DNA of 64,000 nucleotides from Adiantum capillus-veneris (GCA_014529385.2 CM043950.1:81724843-81788842), one strand, 5' to 3'. Positions 35,902-49,982 are shown, counted from the stretch's first letter. The notes: generated from the sequence alone by a model not told the origin. Numbers and translations: made by a program.

Positions 35902-37364
35902 TGTAGATTCCGTCCTCGGAAGCTATTGAGTTGAAGCTCGTTGTTGAGGTGGAAGAGCATTTGAGATGAATGTCCTTAGCCTTCTTCGGTCACTGCAAAA
36001 TCAAACAACATTGGCACAGTAATTGCATTCTCATATACAATTAAAAAGCATATGCAGTTTTAGGCAGACAAATTGATTGGTAGCAGAATTCTAAACCATT
36101 TGTCAGCAATAAACATTAAATTGCAATATAATCAAACGCATAAACAGTTGTAAAGGTAAAAAAATTAAACAAGTCTAGGGTCGCTAATTTAACGGTCGAA
36201 AGGCACTAAAGATCGACTATTAATACCATGGGCAAGCTTCTCAATTTTCTCTCGTCAATTAAGTTGTTTGATTGCGAGAGCCAAGTATTTCATGTCCAAG
36301 GGCTGACTAGAGGCTATACCTAGAAGACCTTGTAGTTAAGCTACGATAAAAGGAATTTCTCATGAAATCATTGCCTGACTGATTACCTTTTCTTTGACCC
36401 CCCAAAGTCTTTTCACATTGTTTCATTTTTTATGTGTGTGCTTATTTTGTATGCCTTGGGTTTTTTGCTTTTCAAGGAAAAGCGCCCACACTGGGAACCT
36501 CTAGGGCTCTAGTACCATAGGCGATACATGTGGGTGGAGTACCAAATCAAGCTGAGGTTTCTCTTCCAGCTTAAGATTTTACATTGTGGCACTTTGATTT
36601 TTTTATTATTCGTTTTCAGCATTTTAATTTTGTAACTTTGGGGGGTCATATAACACTGTTACCCTCCCCAGGGTCATCATATTAGTAAACTCCCTTTATA
36701 ATACTTAAGCTAAAGGTCAATAAGCCCACTAGAAAGCCCTAGTACATTTCATACAATGCTGCCTAAATTGGATTAAGAACCTAAGTAATCATTGATTATT
36801 GGGAAGGCATTCCCCATGATATTAAGAGAAGATCTCTAACGCCTAGCTTGGTCAAACTAGCTTAGCCGGACTGTTTGATTTTTAAACCTAGACAAGTGAT
36901 TATGACAAAAAATTACATTGAATTTAATGTTTTATACTAAGCAAATGTGTTGGATATTATGCTACCAATCACAATTAAAGCAGACAAACATGGATGCAAA
37001 AAGATAAGGGGCAATGCTAATGGACAAGAAACACCTGTTTGTGTTGATGGTCGCGCTTGATTTGAAGTGTGAATGAGAGAAAGATTCCAGGAAGGTCCAA
37101 ATCCGAACAACAGCAACATGTTCTTGTACACACTAGGAAACACAAAGAATACCTCTAGGAGGCACATCAGTGGGAAAAAAGAACTTTGCTAATCACTAAA
37201 CTCTAATACAGAAACACTCCTATCCTACTAATCCTACCTACCCTCCATCACTCAAGTGATGAGGATCAAAGGTGTTTTATGACATAGGTTTCTGTTTCAG
37301 TGTACTGAATGTAAATGTGTAGGTCTGGGTCAATGATTTGGTCTTTATTGTGCATACTTGTTTG

Positions 37365-37516
37365 CTAATTGCTCTTGCTCTTTATTATTTTTGTTTTTTG
37401 TGAGTATAAGGCTTTATATATACATTCCCTAAGATTGGTGATTGAGAGGTCAGGGAGGAAGGTTGAGAGGAGAGTGAGTGAATGATGACTATCAACAAAC
37501 ACTCCCCCCTTCCTTG
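37365..37516 (-). mobile_element. Gypsy 3' LTR start, unit 2
   Basis: Counterpart of 11144-11295, including the U3 TATA box. The poly-T near 37395 is broken by one G. Confidence 0.6.
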
Positions 37517-39021
37517 GGTAGATCATACCGTTTGAAATGTGCGTCACCCTTTGAAACCAATTGTTCCAGTTGGTAATAGGTAAGGATTTTTGCCAGTAGT
37601 TTTCTATTACTTTAGGTGCCTCATCGAGTTGCAAGGGTGGTAAGGTACTCTCCCATGATCGAAATTGAAGTGGTTCATCAGGCGATTCTTGAACACTGGG
37701 AGGTGTGGATTCCTTTGTAGCTTTATGGAGGTTCACTATTGTAGGTGGAGGTTGTGGAGACGCTTTTACCTCTATGGATGCATTACATAAGGAGCTAGAA
37801 GCTTCATGGGACTCCCCCCTTCCTGATCTAGGTGGAACAAATTATTCTTTCTTCGGTACCCAAACTAGCTCTAGAGAGGGTGTGTAGCATTCTGTGATTT
37901 TTTTCTTTCCCCAATCGTCAATTTGTTTTGGAGCTACAGGATTGGGCGCACATGGGTCAGGTGACAGGTAAGAACACAATCTACGTTTTGCACCCAGATT
38001 TGATCATTTCCTTGATAGTAGCCTTGGGCTTCCAATAGTCGTTTAGGAATCCAACGCCATGTTCCCTTACATTTCTTGGGGTGAATGGGACGTCTCTTAC
38101 CAGGCTCTTGTCTTTTAGCACTGGCTATGGTCGCTAAGAAGCTTTAGGGACCCACTCAGTCATCCTAGATAGTACATCCATATAAGGAGAATCTTCCCCA
38201 ACATCAGTGTCCGCTTTAAACGTGTAACAATACTGCAATGGGACGGAGTGAACTGTGGTGTCAGATCTATGATCAATTATAAACATGTTTCCTAGAGGAT
38301 GTGCTCGACCAGTTACAAGATCCAATCTAATGACAGAATCTTGGAACTGCAAGTAGACATAATTTTTAGACCACTCATGCACCATTTTTGCTTCCCTCAT
38401 GAAAGGACGTCCTAAGATCATCTTCGATGCCATAGTGTGCTTGGAGAAATCCATAACAATGAAGGTAACTCTTATTTTATGTCCAAAGACCTTGATCTTG
38501 AGATCTTTTAGCATCCCAATAGGTTTAATAATAGACCCATTGGCCATCTTCACTACTATGGTTGTAGTCGCAAGGTGAGGTCTTCCTATAGTTTCCCATC
38601 AATTTTTAGTCACAATGCTAACCCCAGCACCACCATCAAGGATTCCCTTCACAGTTAATCCCTTAGTAGTGATTGGTATGGTTGCATTGGATTCGTCTCC
38701 CTCAAAGTATTGTCCCAACTTGTTAACAGGTATTTCTATAACAAGGTGCTCTTCTAGGTTGGGTTGTGGATCTAAGTGCTCCTCCTCTATTGGCATCTCC
38801 CCAGGTCCATCCATCTGTGCAAATTGTGGTAGTCCAAACTTCAGTTCTCCATTGAGGAAGGCTCGAAGAGCTGAGACTAGCTCAGGGTCTTTATATAGTT
38901 TGGACATGATGGTGGTTCTAACTTCTCAAGACATGAAATCCATCAATTTGGAAATGTTTAACGGCACCTTTTGGGCTTCAGTCCCTTGACGTGGGGAAGA
39001 TGGGATCTCCATTTCTTTGAT
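37517..39021 (-). pseudogene. Gypsy protease/3' remnant, unit 2
   Basis: Same domains and same internal stops as 11296-12800, so the element was already dead before the large duplication. Confidence 0.75.
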
Positions 39022-39131
39022 AGGATCAGGTAGTCCCTCTGTAAACATTCTTTCCATCAAGAAGTGAGTACGCCCACTTTCCCATGACTTTAAGTCACTT
39101 TCTTCTTGGATGACACTAGGTATAATATATA

Positions 39132-39516
39132 GAGGTGGCTTAATATATAGAGGCGAAGGTAGGTCGGTTCCAGAAGCTTCTCACGGTTTGTAAGGTTATT
39201 CGCTTGAGGTCATGTGTGACGTTTCTCAAAGTTTGAAATTAAAAATATGACCTCGTAATGAGATCATGCCAAGCGGCCAATTGTGGGCTCAACAAACCGC
39301 AAGTGCACACCAAGGCTGGGTTCACACTGCACGTCCCATGCTCACTTTCTTTTAGGTGGAACACTGAGATTTGACACCCTAGATTGCGCCATTCACATTG
39401 CGCGCTTTCCACCCACCTTGAATCCTAGATGGCATGCTGACTCATGGCCATCTCACTGCACAGGTGTTTCGAGCTAGTTACGACCTCCCCAACTGGAACA
39501 TTGGAAGCTCATCCAA

Positions 39517-39593
<77 letters not shown>

Positions 39594-39609
39594 CAGAGCA
39601 AGAATCGGA
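39132..39609 (-). promoter_or_regulatory. Orphan ubiquitin-type promoter, unit 2
   Basis: Counterpart of 12911-13366. The heat-shock element at 39168-39180 (TTCCAGAAGCTTC) is intact. The CA tract is expanded to about 60 bp (39530-39589). Confidence 0.78.
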
Positions 39610-40256
39610 CAAAGCCTTAAAAATCCTACAGGAGAAATGTCTTCCTTGAGGACTATATCTGATATTGTATTAGTACAGACAATTCTTCCCTCTTCAAGGA
39701 CACTCCTACTTAGCTCTTCTATGCTAAAGAATTTAAAAACTCATCTTTCTGATGAGGTAGTAGGCCCATACAATGGGCCTACTGCCGAAACCCATTGTGT
39801 ATGGCGCCTGGGATAGCGCAGGTACACACACACACACTTTGTCACAACAACTGACCATGATAGCATCTCAAGGGGTTCTGATTGTGATCTGAATCACTTT
39901 ATCTTACTAAAAACTATGAGATCTAATTGTATGCACTCAATTTAGACTTAAGCTGCTGTCGTATGGTAGTTTACCATAGGCTTTACTATACACCTCATGT
40001 ATTGACAAGCAGCCTATTGATAGCATAATGATCTCCACCTTGGTTAGGAAAACTCTGAAATGCTACTCGATTTCAGTGTTGCTGGCCTAGTATGTTATCT
40101 TGATTAGCATGGCTGAATGAGTACCACTAAAAGCCTAACTCAGTGGGAGCTTTCCCTTGTGGATTTAACCCTTAGAATAAGGAATCAGTGGGAACTATCC
40201 CTTGAGGTGCTAACCTTAAAAGGTAAATAGTTTTATTATAAAAACTCCCCTTCCTT

Positions 40257-40591
40257 TTATGGCTCCTCCTGGCATAACACCACCGCGGAGGTTGGCTTCT
40301 TGTTGCCCATCTTTACTAAGCTGTCATGTATGTATGCCGCATAGTTGATTATCTTTGGGGTGTCTTTTGTCATTGCCCAAGTGAACGTTGTGGCAATTGC
40401 ACCTGGCGGCATCCTGTACTTCTGTGGCCTCTTTGTGCACATGTGGAAATACTGGTTGTATGACTGGCTCATGATTGCCACCTTTGGGTTGGCAATGTCT
40501 TCAAAGGTGTAATTTGTCTTTTTCTCTTTGTACACCTTGACTTCATCCCTTCTTTTTGTTACATTGTCTCCCTCATTGGAGAGGTCTAGTC
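40257..40591 (-). pseudogene. Extra-ORF fragment, unit 2
   Basis: Same as 14014-14348. Unit 2 also holds a diverged longer version of the same ORF at 46537-49982. Confidence 0.7.
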
Positions 40592-41516
40592 CTCAAGTAC
40601 CTTAGTCATCAAGCATGACAAAAACTTAGGTGGAGTTTCCACCTCAAGCTTATCCCTAGCTTGCACTAGGTCAAAGACAAGTTTAGGTCGGGTTTCCACC
40701 TCAAGCTCAACCCTAGCTTGCTTAAGGTCAAAGGACTTTTAATTCTAACCATTGGAGGTCTTTAATGAAGATAACCCTAAGGTATTTTAAGCTCCATTAG
40801 TTAGCCTTGATCTTTGATAGACCATCTCTCATTTGGCCCCCTTTACCATTGGCCCCGTGTTGAGATAGATCCGTAAGTACATGTCTATATTCTAACCCTT
40901 GTTCCCATTTATTACCTCACATTAAATGATCAGTTTAATACGAGAAAATCATTTGGGTTGGTTAGATATTAGATATTTAATGACAAAGATTGTATAAAAT
41001 TACAAGTGTTATGATGGCCAAGTGTTGAATGCACCTAACTTTAAGACATGGTTAGAATGCATAGGAAAAGTTTGCACTAAAAAATGGGCCTTGTAAGAAT
41101 TGTTGATGTGGCATAGCTTTCAAAAATTGGGGATCGGTAAAAGTTTTTCAAATAAGATCCAGACTTGTCGAAGGTTGGATATTTAGAATCTACTCTTCAA
41201 ATGCTATCTATTGATATATAGCATGCATGTATCGGACATTGCCTTCATGTAGATCTAGAAAAAGGTGATTTTAGATTACCGTAACGGTAACAAAACCTGG
41301 CTGATTGAAAAAAAAATGGCATAACTTTCATAGAAGTCATTCAAACGTTTCAGACCTTGGCTCTTTAGAATCCATTTTTCAAGAACTTTCCAATGATAGG
41401 TCATATCATGGGGTTCTAAGCAATATTTAGAGGGGTCTACCGGGTTGCTTTCTTTTGTCCAACTTTGATGATCTGGCACTCTTAAAAGGCCCAAAAATGA
41501 GTTCAAAATTTTCCTA

Positions 41517-42709
41517 ATGGCCAAGTGGTGGATCTAGGAGACACCAACAATTGGATCCACAATTCAAGCCTTGATTATAATGGCCAAGTGGTGTATCTTT
41601 GATGCATCTAATTCCCAATTCTTAGTCTAAATGGCCAAATGGGGGATCTAGGATCTACTCATCCCACAAACATTGTGTAAAATTACAAGTGTTATGATGG
41701 CCAAGTGTTGAATGCACCTAGCTTTAAGACATGGTTAGATGGCCAAGTGGCGGATCTAGGAGACACCAACAATTAAATCCACATTTGAAGCCTTCGTTAT
41801 AATGGCCAAGTGGTGGATCTTTGATGCATCTAATTTCCAACTCTTAGTCTAAATGGCCAAGTGGTGGATCTATGATCTACTCATCCCAAAAACATTGTGT
41901 AAAATTACAAGTGTTATAATGGCCAAGTGCTGAATGCACCTAACTTTAAGACATGGTATGAATGGCCAATTGGTGGATCTAGGAGACACCAATAATTGGA
42001 TCCATAATTGAAGCCTTGGTTATAATGGCCAAGTGGTGGATCTTTGATGCATCTAATTCCCAATTCTTAGTCTAAATGGCCAAGTGTTGGATTTAGGATA
42101 TACTCATTCCATAAACATTGTGTAAAATTACAAGTGCTATGATGGCCAACTGCTGAATGCACCTAACTTTAAGACATGGTTAGAATGGCCAAGTGGTGGA
42201 TCTAGGAGACACCAACAATTGGTTCCACAACTCAAGCCTTTGTTATAATGGCGAAGTGGTGGATCTTTGATGCACCTACTTCCCAATTCTTAGTCTAAAT
42301 GGCCAAGTGGTGGATCTAGGATCTACTGATCCCACAGACATTGTGTAAAATTACATGTGTTATGATGGCCAAGTGCTGAATGCACCTACCTTTAACACAT
42401 GGTTAGAATGGCAAAGTGGTGGATCTAGGAGACACCAATAATTGGACCACAATTCAAGCCTTTGTTTTAATGGCCAAGTGGTGGATCTTTGATGCATCTA
42501 ATTCCCAGTTCTTAGTCTAAATGGCCAAGTGGTGGATTTAGGATCTACTCATCCCACAAACATTTTGTAAAGTACAAGTGTTATGATGGCCAGGTGTTGA
42601 ATGCACCAAACATTAACACATGGTTAGAATGGCCAAATGGTGGATCTAGGAGACACTAACAATTGGATCAACAATTCAAGCCTTTGTTATATTGGCAAAG
42701 TGGTGGACG
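41517..42709. repeat. Higher-order satellite, unit 2
   Basis: Same five-and-a-half 222-bp units as 15273-16465. Array length is unchanged, so no unequal exchange has occurred within it since the large duplication. Confidence 0.92.
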
Positions 42710-44342
42710 CTCTTCAGTGCTTTGCTGTTGCAATATTTTATCTAACATATGCTTGTTGCCAAGCATCCTCACGCATTGATGATGATGATACTTATTTTAA
42801 TCACGATATTAGGCTCTAGGTTTTATGCTTTCAATTGTACTTCATTTTGTTTTATTTTTATTTTTGTTTGTACCCTGGCATTGGAATAGATACACAAGGA
42901 CTGTATCAGTGGTTCTCACACTTAGGTTCACATTTTTTAGACGGTTAATATAACATTTTCTTTTCTTTTCTCTCTCTTCTCACCTGCACACACACACACA
43001 CACAGTGCATACACACACACCCACATACATTGGGGAGGTGCTGCCGAATCACACACCTATTGAAGAAGAAGCTAGGAGGGAGGTGCTCCCGAATTTTCAT
43101 CTCAAGAAGCTCGATTAGATCAGAAAATCGAGAAGATTACCAGCTCTTAATCACGGTAACGACAGTTTAATTAATGCCATCTGAAAATCCCTTTCTCTAC
43201 CATCAAAATTTCGCGTACATTATGTCTATTCCAAGCCGAAAATCTCTATGACTACTCTCTAAATTCTCCTTATTCGTACTCTATTATGTAATCATCATTC
43301 CATAGCTGAATTATCAGCCATTCTTCACTCTCGATTAATGATTAGAGCATAATTATCAAAATCTTCTCTCTCTAGATAGCATAGTAATTAATTGGCAAGC
43401 TAGTATTTGTGCAGATTGAAGAGAATCACTATTGTAATCACTCATTAACATTGTAGCTTAATTGAATTCATTTCTCTTATGCATTAAGATATAATTAAGG
43501 AGAAATTAATCCGTCATTAAGTCTCTAAGAATTGGTTTTTCCTCACACATATGCATAGGGTAAATCTGCATCATCTAATTACTAGGAAATAGTTTAATCA
43601 TACTTAATCCAATTCTCTGGTAATTCCAATAGTGAAATCCTAATTATTCTTGATCATGTGAGCCGAATAATTATCTTAGAGTCGGTTCCCATAGGATTAT
43701 GTGCCATCCTTAATGATTGCTTTATGAAAAATCTAGATCTATCGTTGTATGGGCAGCTAGGCAACAATGGGAGGAGTGAACTCTCGCTGGAGGGGGGATG
43801 TTGTACCTCCAGAACATTGGAACGTTTATGAATAAGTTTGAGTAGAATTTTTACTAGAATTCTGTCTTGGTTTTGTTTGCAATACTGGTTGAAGGGCTGT
43901 TTTAACGAACCATGTGGTTCGGAATTAAACAAGGAATATCTATGTTGAACAACCTTGTGGTAGTAATTAGGTCACACGAGGAAGTGTGAGTGTGCGGTGG
44001 AAAGTGGGGGCTTGGCTCGGGTTGCCAATGCATACGAGATGGGTGGTCCCGATTGGTCGCGAACTCTCTGTCCCCATAGTGCTTACTCGATATTGGTATT
44101 ACTCATTGCCCCTAGAGCGGCGAATCCTCGAGAGTACGTGCCTCTGAAACATGGGGAAAAAGGCACTCGGGGTTTCTCTCCTCTTGGAAGGTGGGTCTTA
44201 GGATCGCTAGATAGTTAAGTACGCTTCCCCTGTGAGGTGGAGCTAGATCTCGTTACTAGTAGGCTCGAACTCGACTCACTTTGTGATGAGCGATCGTCCG
44301 CTAGTTGAACCCTGAACCATTTTGTTTGCTTCCGCTATAGAT

Positions 44343-44400
44343 CTAGTGGCCACCAGGTTTACCATCAGATCCGTTGTTTGATACGACGGGGTGGGGACCT
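44343..44400 (-). pseudogene. Residual end of gag remnant, unit 2
   Basis: Only the last 58 bp of the unit 1 gag remnant survive; homology stops abruptly after GGGGTGGGGACCTT. Confidence 0.6.
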
Positions 44401-44442
44401 TACATTGTCCTTTTAAGAACGGTTCGTATAACATTTCATTTC

Positions 44443-44490
<48 letters not shown>

Positions 44491-46484
44491 ACAACCCCTG
44501 ACCACCTTGTTATGTTTTGGTCATTGACATCAATAATGTTGTATTTTTTTACAATTAAAACATATAGTTGTATAATAATCCAATAATTAAATATATAAAA
44601 CATACAGTAAACTAAAGTACATAGCGAATGAATGGTATACTAATATATACTAATCAAGATGTCGTTCAACAAGGTACATAAGTATTGTGATCTGTATTAA
44701 TCGCTAGCAACCTGTTGTCATTTAACCTCTAGCATCTACGTAGGACTCCTTCATAAATTAACGTTCATTCATCATTTGATGTTATTAACTGTTATGCACA
44801 CATATCCATAGTTGAAAATTGCATAAATTACAAATTTTTGGGGATTTTTATTCAAAGACATTGTCCTCTTTAAATGGCTCATTGTTATATTTTGCACCTC
44901 CTGCTTGCACTGGTCAGCCCTGTTAACCTTATGTTTTTAAATTTTTCACAATTTTACGGCTCCATCCATCATCTGGACTACTCTATTTTTTACTTTATTG
45001 TAATTAGCACACCATTAAGGACGCAAGTGTTTTCAGTATACCATTTACATGAATCCTCTCTTTGTTTTTTATTTTGCAAGATTATTTTAACCCTTTTTTC
45101 TTGGTATTTATTTGGTTCAGTATACTAATCCTCTTGTACAATATGCCATTCATGGAAAACAATGCAGGTACGCATACTTCACTAAACTCGTTTCTCTATC
45201 GCATTGCTCAATCACTATTTCTTCACCAAACTTTTACGTATTCAATTTCTCAATGTAGTTTGCATTCCGGACACTCATTTCAATTTTAAGTAGGAGATAC
45301 ACTACTACGGTCAGGGCTTACTTACTACTTGCACGGTATGAAATTTTTATTGACATGATTATTTATTAGCTATGCAGCTCCTCATTTGAGCTAGGGTGCT
45401 CTCGGATATTGAGCCATAGTTTGTAAGTGCCTTGTTAGTGGAACATACTCTAATTTGGTGTCAAATAGATAGAATATTCTTTTTCGCCGAAATATTATGG
45501 CCGGACGGCGGCCTAAAAGTGGTCGAAAATTGACCAGTCGGTTGGTCGGTTGGCCGGTGGGGCCGTGTTGGACGGGTACGCTGCGACAAACGTCAGCACA
45601 GCGAGAACTCGCCTAACAAGTAATGTCAGCTAAGGACAAAGCTCGACCCGCAGGCGCATGGAAGCAAGCATAAGGTGTCAACCTACACTCGACCGACTCC
45701 TAACTAATTCCTACAGAGGTCCCTACCAATTGTCTAAGTCACAGTCTTCAAGAGTGCAAAAGAGGATACTTCCTACAACGCTTGCTAGAGCCGAACACCC
45801 ATCAAACACTTTCGAAACACCATAGAGCTTGAAGGAGACCCTACTAATACCTATAGGTCGCTCTCCCTAAGGTCTATGAACCAAAATCACGACTCACAAC
45901 ATCCGGTGCAAAAACACGTAGGATGTCTGGCCGAAATCTGCAGGTCTTTGTTTCCGAAATCTGAAGTGCCTAATGTGTAGCTCTACTCAATGTGAACGCG
46001 TGGATATGTTGCAATGCGAAATCAGATAACGTATGCTCACCCAAACAACCGATGAAGCTCCCAAATCCGGACCGTACGCGCGCAATGTGGGTATCGGCTC
46101 GTAGCTCTAGTCAGGGGCAACACGCTGCACTTCTCCGCACTCGATTCCGACCACCGTAGCACACATAGCGTCAAGACGAAGCTCACACTCTCTCTCACGT
46201 ACACAGTACGCTCACTCACAGACTTCAAACTTGTTTAAAATGACAAAAGGTCCTTCATTAAGGTCAAAAAGTGGTATATATACCTTACAACTTCTCAAAC
46301 CCTAAAGTTCCAAAATCAACCATCTACTCAATCTAACTATCAAAACTGGGATACAATCTGGAAACTTCTATAAGTCCCAATATTTACAAGGTGAAAAATC
46401 GGGTTTTCCTTAATGAATGAATAATTACAAAAATGATAGTCCGCCAAGTAGTTAGATTCCGTGGGGTGTGTCCAGCTTCTAACA
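44401..46484 (-). mobile_element. Putative 2.1-kb LTR
   Basis: On the minus strand TGTTAGAAGCTGG starts at 46484 directly after a purine tract, as expected for a 3' LTR. A TATATATACC string lies about 205 bp in (near 46276-46285). The interior 44574-46349 is segment S. The far end is set by the break with unit 1 at 44400; the last bases (GGACAATGTA) do not end in CA, so the true end may lie slightly inside. A (CT)n tract sits at 44447-44487. Confidence 0.55.
44574..46349 (-). repeat. Segment S, orientation 2 (inverted relative to unit 1)
   Basis: Reverse complement of 18778-20552, 1,776 bp, with about four to five substitutions seen. Homology stops sharply at both ends: GGATTATT on one side and CCAGTTTTG on the other. 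Here it is continuous with LTR ends on both sides, so this looks like the original context. Confidence 0.88.
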
Positions 46485-46499
46485 CCCCCCCCCCTCCTT
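46485..46499 (-). promoter_or_regulatory. Polypurine tract before the large LTR
   Basis: Minus strand AAGGAGGGGGGGGG directly before TGTTAG. It follows the stop codon of the long ORF by about 40 bp, so ORF, purine tract and LTR form a normal retroelement 3' end. Confidence 0.7.
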
Positions 46500-46536
46500 G
46501 TTCATGTCGTCCCCGACATGGTCTTGATCCTCTGCT

Positions 46537-49500
46537 TCATCTTATGGTCTCTCGCATCTTTAGTAGTGATTCGTACCGTGCATGTAGATTTAGCATTGTT
46601 GGGCCAAAGATATCTGTATGCATGGTGAAGAACCCCGTGTAGAATGCTTCTTCAAAATCCTGGAGGTGATAGGATGGTAGAAACATAATTCTTTGATACA
46701 ACGCATGTATCACCTCCTTGGAAGGCTGACCTGACATATCATAAGCACATCTGTATGTATCCTGGAAGAAGAATATGCTGTCAGTCACCTTGCTTGGATT
46801 GAAGGTGTCGAACACTGCTAGGATGGTTCTGCAGATCTTTCTCATCATAATGCATGTAAGGTCAGGTGAGCCAGTGAACAACTTTATGGCGCCCGTTAGG
46901 GTTTTCACCATGTATTGTACACTTATTCTCTCACCTGCCTTCACGCCCGGCAGCTTTGGGTAGTTCAGCCAAGTGGGTTGGCTTCTTTGTAAGATTTCTT
47001 GTGCTTTCCACGTCCTAACCTTTGGTAGAGGACAGAAGCTGAGGTTGTCTCTAATGTGTTTAGGTGCCTCTACCAAGTGGATTAGGTATTGTGGGTACTT
47101 GGTAAGCCAAGCTTTCCTCCACTTTGGCTGAGAATCCACTATGAGCTTTACTCCTTCTGGCCTTGAGGTGTCTGCGTTGTAGAGAGGGACCGTTGGATCT
47201 TATTTGATTCGCCTGTTTATTGTTGCCGCTTCATATTTCAGCAATGGATATGGGAGAGAGGGTTGAAACCATTCACGCCTGAGATTGCTGGCGTCGATTT
47301 TCTAAATTGTCATAGATTTGAAAACCCTCTGTTCCCATTCCAAGGCTTCCTTTGTGCTTTCTCTGAGCTCTGCCTCTATTGCCTTACACAATTTTTCCTC
47401 CTCTTCTTGTGTTAGATCCTGTGGCTCTTGAGAGGATCCTTCTGTGCTTTCCTCTGGCATGGGTGTGTCCACAGGATCTACCACATTGTCGAGGTTGATG
47501 CCCTCATTGAAGCTGGCCCTGAGCTTTCTGCTTCTGCTTGTTGCCGGCCTTTCAACTCCTCAATTTTCTTGAGGAGTGTCTGCTTTTTCGCTCCGGCTTC
47601 TCCTCCCATAGTCACGAGGAGGTCATTGAGTTCAGCGTTTACTTTTTCAGCCTCCTCGAGCTTTATCTTTATGCTCTCCAATTCTTCTTGTAGGGCTTTT
47701 TGGCTGTCCTCCATTCTGGTTTGCATTGCGATAGAACCTTCAGCCATCATCAACCTCTGCTTCTTCTCGAGAGTCAGCTCCTTCTAGAGTTCTTGCATCT
47801 GCTCCTCATATATTTGAATCTCGGAAATGATTTGAGTCGAGCTCGCAGCTCTAACTCTAGCAGGTGATGCTCGCAGCCTCTGCATGGTTTGATCTTTGAC
47901 TTTTAATTGGTCCTTGAGCTCAAGGACTTCATCCAGGCTTTCTTCTTGTTCTATCTCCGCCTTTTCCTTGGCATTCCTCATGGCTTCTACTTCTTTAGTT
48001 TCTTCTGCTAGCTGGAGTGTCAGATTATCTCGTTCTTTTTCAGCATCTCGCAATGACTTGCAGAGTTGCAGACACTCTTCTTCAGCTGCTTGTAATCTTT
48101 TTGTTGCTGCCTCATTTGCTTCTTCCTTTGCTTGGCAGTTTTGTAGAGCGGTTGCCAAGTTGGCCTGGAGGTCAGCTTCTCTCTCTTTTTGTCCTTGGCT
48201 TTGTGCCTGCAGAGTATCCCTTTCCATCTTGGTCTTTTCTTCGGTGGCCTTTAGAGTTCTTAATTCTTTGTCTGATGCCATAGATTGTGCTCTTATTCCC
48301 GCTAGCATTGTCATCACCACGTCCCAATCATTAGAGGGCGGGTGCAGGTCTACCGTATCGGTAGCAATTTCCTTCAGCTCAACTAGCCGGATGCTTGGCA
48401 TCTGTTCTTTATGCCCTGTTCTCGCCAAGTCGAATGCGACTGTGGCGGCTTCTTCCCTTGTATATCCTGCAGCTAGCAGGTCCAAAAATGCATAATCTGC
48501 CTCATCTAGTTCTTTTTTCTCAAACGCAGGCTTGGTCTCTTCTTTGGGCTCAGGTTCTTGCCTTTGCTCTTGCTCCTCAGCCTAGTGTTCTTCTTGATTG
48601 TCCTCAACCTCCTTATCTTCTGGTGGAGGGCTGCTAGGAGGTGGTGATGGTGGCGGTGATGGCTGTGGGCTGGGTTTAGGGCTATCTGGTAAAGCTGCAG
48701 GTTTGCCCTTGAAGTCTCTGTTTGCTTTCATTTTTCTTTCCCTTTCTTGTCTTTCTTGTTCATCTAGCAATGTCTGCCTTATCTGCTCCACTTCTTCCTC
48801 GGTGAAAGGGACATGGGGAATGTTTTCCGCTGCAACATCAAGAATCTCGAAATTCTTGATATATTCTTCAAAGCGGTCCCTTTGCACTCTTCTGGATGAT
48901 CCGGACATAGACTCGAGAGATGGCTTCCATAGTTCGTTTAAATCACCCTTGAGGGCTCTTTCTGCTCGGAAACTCTCCATCAGCCTTTCGAGTCTAGCCG
49001 CTTTTTGTGATCTTGTCTCTTTGTCCGGCACTTGAGCAGATTCCTTTTTTCCTTTCTTCTACTCAGGTTGCTCCTCTGCAACTGGCTCTAGCCGTCGCTT
49101 CAACCTTGTAGCCACCCTTGGTGCTTGTTGTGCCTCGCCTTCTTTGTCTTCCTTTACCCTTAGCCAATCATTCTAAGATGCGGGGTCAGGCCACCTTCCC
49201 TTGCCATGTAGTGCTGCATAAATTACCTTGGTTATCATTTCTCCTGGCACTATGTAGGTTGGCTTTTTGTTGCCCATTTTTACCAAGCTGTCATGTATGT
49301 ATGCCGCATAGTTGATTATCTTTGGGGTGCCTTTTGTCATTGCCCAAGTAAACGTTGTGGCAATTGCACCTGGCGGAATCTTGTACTTCTATGGCCTCTT
49401 CGTGCACATGTGGAAGTACTGGTTGTACAATTGGCTCATGATCGCCACCTTTGGGTTGGCGATGTCTTCAAAGGTGTAATTGGCCTTTTTCTCTTTGTAC

Positions 49501-49982
49501 ACCTTGACTTCATCCCTTCTTTTTGTCACACTGTCTCCCTGATTGGAGAGATCTAGTGCATGGGCTACAACCCGCTCCGTGATAATGATCTCTGTATCGG
49601 ATCTTCCGAGAAAATCTGTCACCTTGGCCACTCCATCCTCTTTGATGCTTGTTACAAACTCCCATACTCTTTTGACGTCCACCCCTGCTGGTATTGCTTC
49701 GAAATAGTTATGGAGGTCAATTTTCTCCAAGTAACCGGCCATTTTGCTTCGGACAAATTCATTGAGCTCTCTTGGCAGCATTGGAAGCTCTATTACATTG
49801 CCTTCATTGTCTTTGAACACCCCCTGGTAGATCTTTAGGTCGTTTGACTCTAACAGATCTTCCTGTATCCAGGTGCTGGTGGGCTTTAGTGTTCCCTCTG
49901 GAATGACAAAAGGTTCCACCTTGTCCAGATAATCTTTGATTGTCATTCTCTTCTTCTTTGCCGATGACTTTGAGGCTGCCAT
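46537..49982 (-). pseudogene. Long coiled-coil ORF of an LTR retroelement (decayed)
   Basis: A single frame of about 1,150 residues can be followed on the minus strand from ATG at 49982 (ATGGCAGCC) to a stop at 46537, apart from nonsense codons and one frameshift near 47480. Parts in order: a basic N-terminus with KSSAKKKR; a globular part with the TFEDIANPK region; a charged helical stretch; a Ser-Pro-rich linker (SPKPSPQPSPPP, near 48620-48680); a 230-residue coiled coil rich in Glu, Lys, Ala and Gln (47784-48485); a second coiled coil (47478-47753); an acidic part; and a globular C-terminus of 200 residues. No zinc knuckle, protease or RT is seen. It could be a gag-like or env-position ORF of a nonautonomous or Tat/Athila-like element, or a captured host gene. 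A fragment of it recurs at 40257 and 14014. Confidence 0.7.
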
